Shown here piece after piece: positions 61,146 through 64,000 of a stretch of 64,000 nt of DNA. The translations under genes and the position numbers were made by a program. The stretch is taken from NCBI GenBank assembly GCA_027382625.1, contig JAJKFJ010022639.1, forward strand, positions 32,300-96,299, read 5' to 3'. Source of the DNA: Tetmemena sp. SeJ-2015 (Eukaryota; Ciliophora; Spirotrichea; Sporadotrichida; Oxytrichidae). How positions within the stretch are numbered: position 1 is the stretch's first letter; the number at the start of each line of letters is the position of its first letter. Below the pieces are notes generated by a model that worked only from the letters and a program-made list of their open reading frames with translations, did not search any database and had not been told where the DNA came from.

Positions 61146-61700
61146 TAAACTATCCTGAGATCTCAGTCACTAATATGTATGACGATGCGATGGGAGATCC
61201 GGAAGGTTGCTCAATTTCCTTCCAACAAGGAACAACTCTCAAACAAGTATGCCAGAACGAAGTTTCTTCTTTGGCGTCCCTTGCCTACTGTTAGTACGTG
61301 CAGAGTACCTAAAAGAGATCATTGAAGATGCACAAAGGAAGAGATCCTAAGTAGAGGAGAACGACCCAAGAAGCAAGGAATAGTTATCAGCGAACGAATG
61401 GTTTGATCAGCTTCAGAAGTATCCCTACTTCTCTAAGTAAGTTTTAGAGTTAAAACTGTGTAGAGAAACCTGGCACTGGCATCTACTTAAAGAAGGAGAG
61501 AGAGCAAAGGTATTCAGAGCACGGAAAGCAAAATACAAGCATCGAGGTGAGCAAGCGTCTATCACTATACAAACTAGGGACGACGAGATGCACATAGATG
61601 CGGGAGCAGGTTCGAAGATGAGGAAGCTAGGTCCGTCTGGCCCAACAGAAGAGAGAAAGGAACCTCTTAAACCCCTTCTTCCCAGATAAGCAAAAGTGAC
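61146..61700 (+). pseudogene. TBE 22-kDa-type ORF, partial
   Basis: Begins abruptly at NYPEISVTNMYDDAMGDPE and continues to AKVFRARKAKYKHRGEQAS and DAGAGSKMRKLGPSGP, with frame shifts between. Corresponds to the 26.35-26.9 kb minus-strand ORF of the intact TBE, and keeps the frame better at its start. Confidence 0.65.
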
Positions 61701-61799
61701 TTAAGTCAGTTTTAAAAGTTAAGCTTAAATATTTTTCCCTTAAATATTCACCCCTACCTTATCTCGCACAAAAATTTTCTTCTCTTCTTCCACTCTCTT

Positions 61800-62700
61800 A
61801 CAACCCCCCTCACTATTAAATCCTCTGTATCGATAGCTTAATCATGCATCAAGGGGTAGAGCAGCAGCTTCTTATAGTGTCCCTTAAAAAAAAGTTCCAG
61901 TAAAAAATCAATGCCGGGTTTAACTCTGGGGGAGTATGGAACCCTTTTAAAAAAAGGAGTGATGTTCAAAATCAGCGTATGCCTTCTTCGCTTCCTTTGT
62001 CTTTTTTCCCTGAGGTTGTCAACGAGTAGAACGATCTCCCCGTCTGTGATCTTCTCTTGAGCTTCTTTAAAGGAAAGCAACATACTGCCCCTCGCTTGAA
62101 AAGAGCGAGGATGAAAGGGTATAAGCTTTAAGCCGAGTCTTTGCTGATTCCTGCAAATTTAAACCCCTTTAGTTATATTTACTTTTTTTACTCGTAAATT
62201 TTATTTTTATCGTGCTTCTTTTACCAACCCCTTCTTCATGAAGGTGTTTTGTGTGAACACAGCTTCGTCAGCACATACAAAAAAATTTTACGCTATTCCC
62301 CCTTTACACCTGGCAGTGTAAATATATTTTAGTTATTAAAAAAAAATGGTTAGTGAAGTCTATAACGCGCTTCACTCGATTCACAGTTTTGTACTTTATG
62401 CCTTTTTAAACCCATAGATGTTTGCTACAGTCTCCCGGAAGAGATCTTGAGATAAGGAAACTATCTTTTTGGAAGATCTTCGCGCGTTTAAAAATCCAAA
62501 CTGAAGTGCGCTTAGTGGCGAAGATTTGAGGACAATCAAAAAATTTTGATGTGCCCCGAAACTTAGAAGTGGATGGGGAAACAGCTGCAACTCCAAACTT
62601 TCTCATCTGCAAAAGCAACTTTCAAATGCGAAAGTATAGTGCGCGCTGGCACTCTCAACATTTTTGTGATGGAGTTGATGTTGAGAACTGGCTATTATAG
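61800..62700 (-). pseudogene. TBE transposase copy, badly frame-broken
   Basis: The minus strand reads AQEKITDGEIVLLVDNLR (second catalytic Asp region) near 62060-61990, with FKGHYKKLLLYPLMHD near the 3' side. Upstream pieces correspond to the transposase N-terminus up to about 62700. Extra bases in homopolymers disrupt the frame repeatedly, and the region around the catalytic Glu is altered. Confidence 0.7.
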
Positions 62701-62899
62701 AAAAGGGTTTAATACATCCATACCTTAGATTCAAAATGAAACTGAGATAGGATTATGTAGTTATTTTTGAGTAATTTCACTTTTGACTCCCTTTTTATAT
62801 AATCATAATCGATTTTTACTATTATCTTATAATTCTTTAGTTTTTAATGGCGGTATCCGACTCTTGGGAATCTTCATTGTCGCCGCTTTCTTGTCCTAT

Positions 62900-64000
62900 C
62901 TGGCGAACTAGAGTTTGCTGATGTTAGTTGGGGGGGGGGCCCCTTTCCCCCCTTTTAAAATTTAAATTATTTAGTTGCTTTTATTAATTATTACGGTTGA
63001 AAGGCTCTTAGGGGTTTTTAAAAAACCCTTTTTTTTTTGGAGATGAATTTTTGGGGTGAAACTTGGAGGTCAAAGTTTCTGAATTTTTGAAAACTGGCTG
63101 AAACTGATCTTTGGAAAAAAGAAAAATTTTTTTAAGGGTTTTCATAAAAAATTTTAAATTGGAAAAGGGGAAAATTATAATTTTTTAATTTTTAAATTTA
63201 AAGAAAAAAAGAAAAATAAACCCTTAATGGTAAAAAAAAGAAAAGTTTTTCTTAAAAAATATTAAAAATTATATATAATATATATATTTTATAATAAATA
63301 CCCGATTTAGATTAAAACAAAAATTTCTTTTGGAGAGTTCAAACTTTTTTACTTTTTTAAATTTAAAATTTTTAGAAAGTGCCCCCTAAAAAGACTTTTC
63401 GAGACATATTTAACAATTAAAAAGAAAAATATGTTTAAATCTATTAAAAAATTTTAAAATAGAAAATTTATGTAAACCTTTTTTTAATTATGCCTCAAAA
63501 TTGATTCTCTCTTTCACCCTTAATAAATAATTTTTTGAGGGAAATTATTACTTCAAAAACTTTAAAAACTTAAGAAAAAATAAAACTTTAAATTTGGCCC
63601 TTTTTAATTTTATTAATAAAAAAATAGGATATCACACAGAAGAAATAAAAGCATAATTTTGTAGAGCATTAACAAGTAATGGCATAAAAAATATATATTT
63701 CAATTTTTAAAAGAATATATTTTCCATATCAAATTTTTTTTTAATTTTAAAATATGAATTTTTAAAAAAATTAAATTTATAAACTTAAAGGAATAAAGTT
63801 ATTAGAATGCGGGGGGTTACAGAAGTGCACACCTCCCCCTACGTTTTATGAGCAAAATTTAAAAAAAAAAGAAAAGCAAAAATCTAAAAAAAATTAAAGA
63901 AAATTTTTGCTTTTCCAAAATTTCATGAAAGGGTTTTCATATATGAAATTCAAAAATTTTTTAAAAAAGACCTTAAAATTATTTCCGGCCCCTATTTTTT
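62900..64000. other. low-complexity AT-rich end with long homopolymers
   Basis: Runs such as GGGGGGGGGCCCC at 62931-62944 and many A7-A9/T7-T9 tracts; no gene. The texture suggests low-coverage or uncorrected sequence at a contig edge. Confidence 0.45.

Larger units (their letters stand above)
61146..62760. mobile_element. truncated TBE fragment
   Basis: Similar to the interior of the full TBE (25.3-26.9 kb) in inverted orientation. The 22-kDa-type ORF is on the plus strand (61146-61700) and the 42-kDa transposase on the minus strand (61800-62700). The left break is abrupt, inside the small ORF just before NYPEISVTNMYDDAM. No C4A4 end or terminal repeat was found past 62760. Extra A or T runs relative to the first copy shift frames many times. 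Confidence 0.78.

Noticed and set aside
1..64000. CRISPR arrays, rRNA genes, bacterial-type operons
   Set aside because: No regularly spaced short repeats, no rRNA core sequences and no ribosome-binding sites or polycistronic arrangement; the sequence is eukaryotic.

Overview
This window looks like germline (micronuclear) DNA of a stichotrich/hypotrich ciliate of the Oxytricha/Stylonychia type. Long reading frames open up only when TAA and TAG are read as glutamine and TGA is the sole stop. Introns are short, AT-rich and GT..AG. Three further signs point to germline rather than somatic DNA. (1) A 4.05-kb transposon with C4A4 telomere-like inverted ends and an AAT target duplication sits inside a gene, as TBE elements do. 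(2) Genes are interrupted by short AT-rich internal eliminated sequences (IESs) flanked by direct-repeat pointers. (3) The APC8/CDC23 gene is scrambled: its 3' part lies about 9 kb upstream of its 5' part, and both carry the same 10-bp pointer. The species cannot be fixed from sequence alone.

Layout: 0-1 kb, two unrecognised coding pieces; 2.6-6.2 kb, an RluA-family pseudouridine synthase split by a 980-bp TA-bounded foldback element; 6.3-6.7 kb, a second TA-bounded inverted-repeat element; 7.1-17.6 kb, Gln-rich and coiled-coil proteins on both strands; 17.9 kb, a C2-domain protein; 19.0-21.4 kb, a MATE transporter; 21.6-22.9 kb, unknown; 23.0-31.3 kb, a Gln/Asn-rich cyclic-nucleotide-binding protein with a whole TBE transposon inserted; 31.5-32.7 kb, a coiled-coil protein; 33.6-34.2 kb, the 3' part of APC8; 34.5-35.5 kb, a Nudix hydrolase; 35.9-42.6 kb, a large LRR/MyTH4/FERM protein; 42.8 kb, a Gln-rich protein; 43.5-44.8 kb, the 5' part of APC8; 45.5-48.4 kb, a multi-pass membrane protein; 48.7 kb, tRNA-Thr(CGU); 49.1-52.1 kb, a TPR protein; 54.1-55.6 kb, a zinc-finger/pseudokinase protein. 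From about 55.9 kb on the DNA looks germline-limited: a decayed satellite-like array, a truncated Tc1/mariner-type transposase, a one-finger C2H2 gene, a broken TBE fragment and low-complexity AT-rich sequence.

The genes are functionally unrelated, as expected when each becomes its own small somatic chromosome. What unites the window is the DNA-elimination architecture: conventional IESs, TA-bounded palindromic elements, a TBE whose precise loss restores a frame, and a scrambled gene interleaved with other genes. Several frameshifts, especially in the transposon ORFs and in the last kilobase, could be real decay or sequencing indels; I cannot separate these. Many 5' and 3' ends are approximate because starts can be hidden by introns or IESs.
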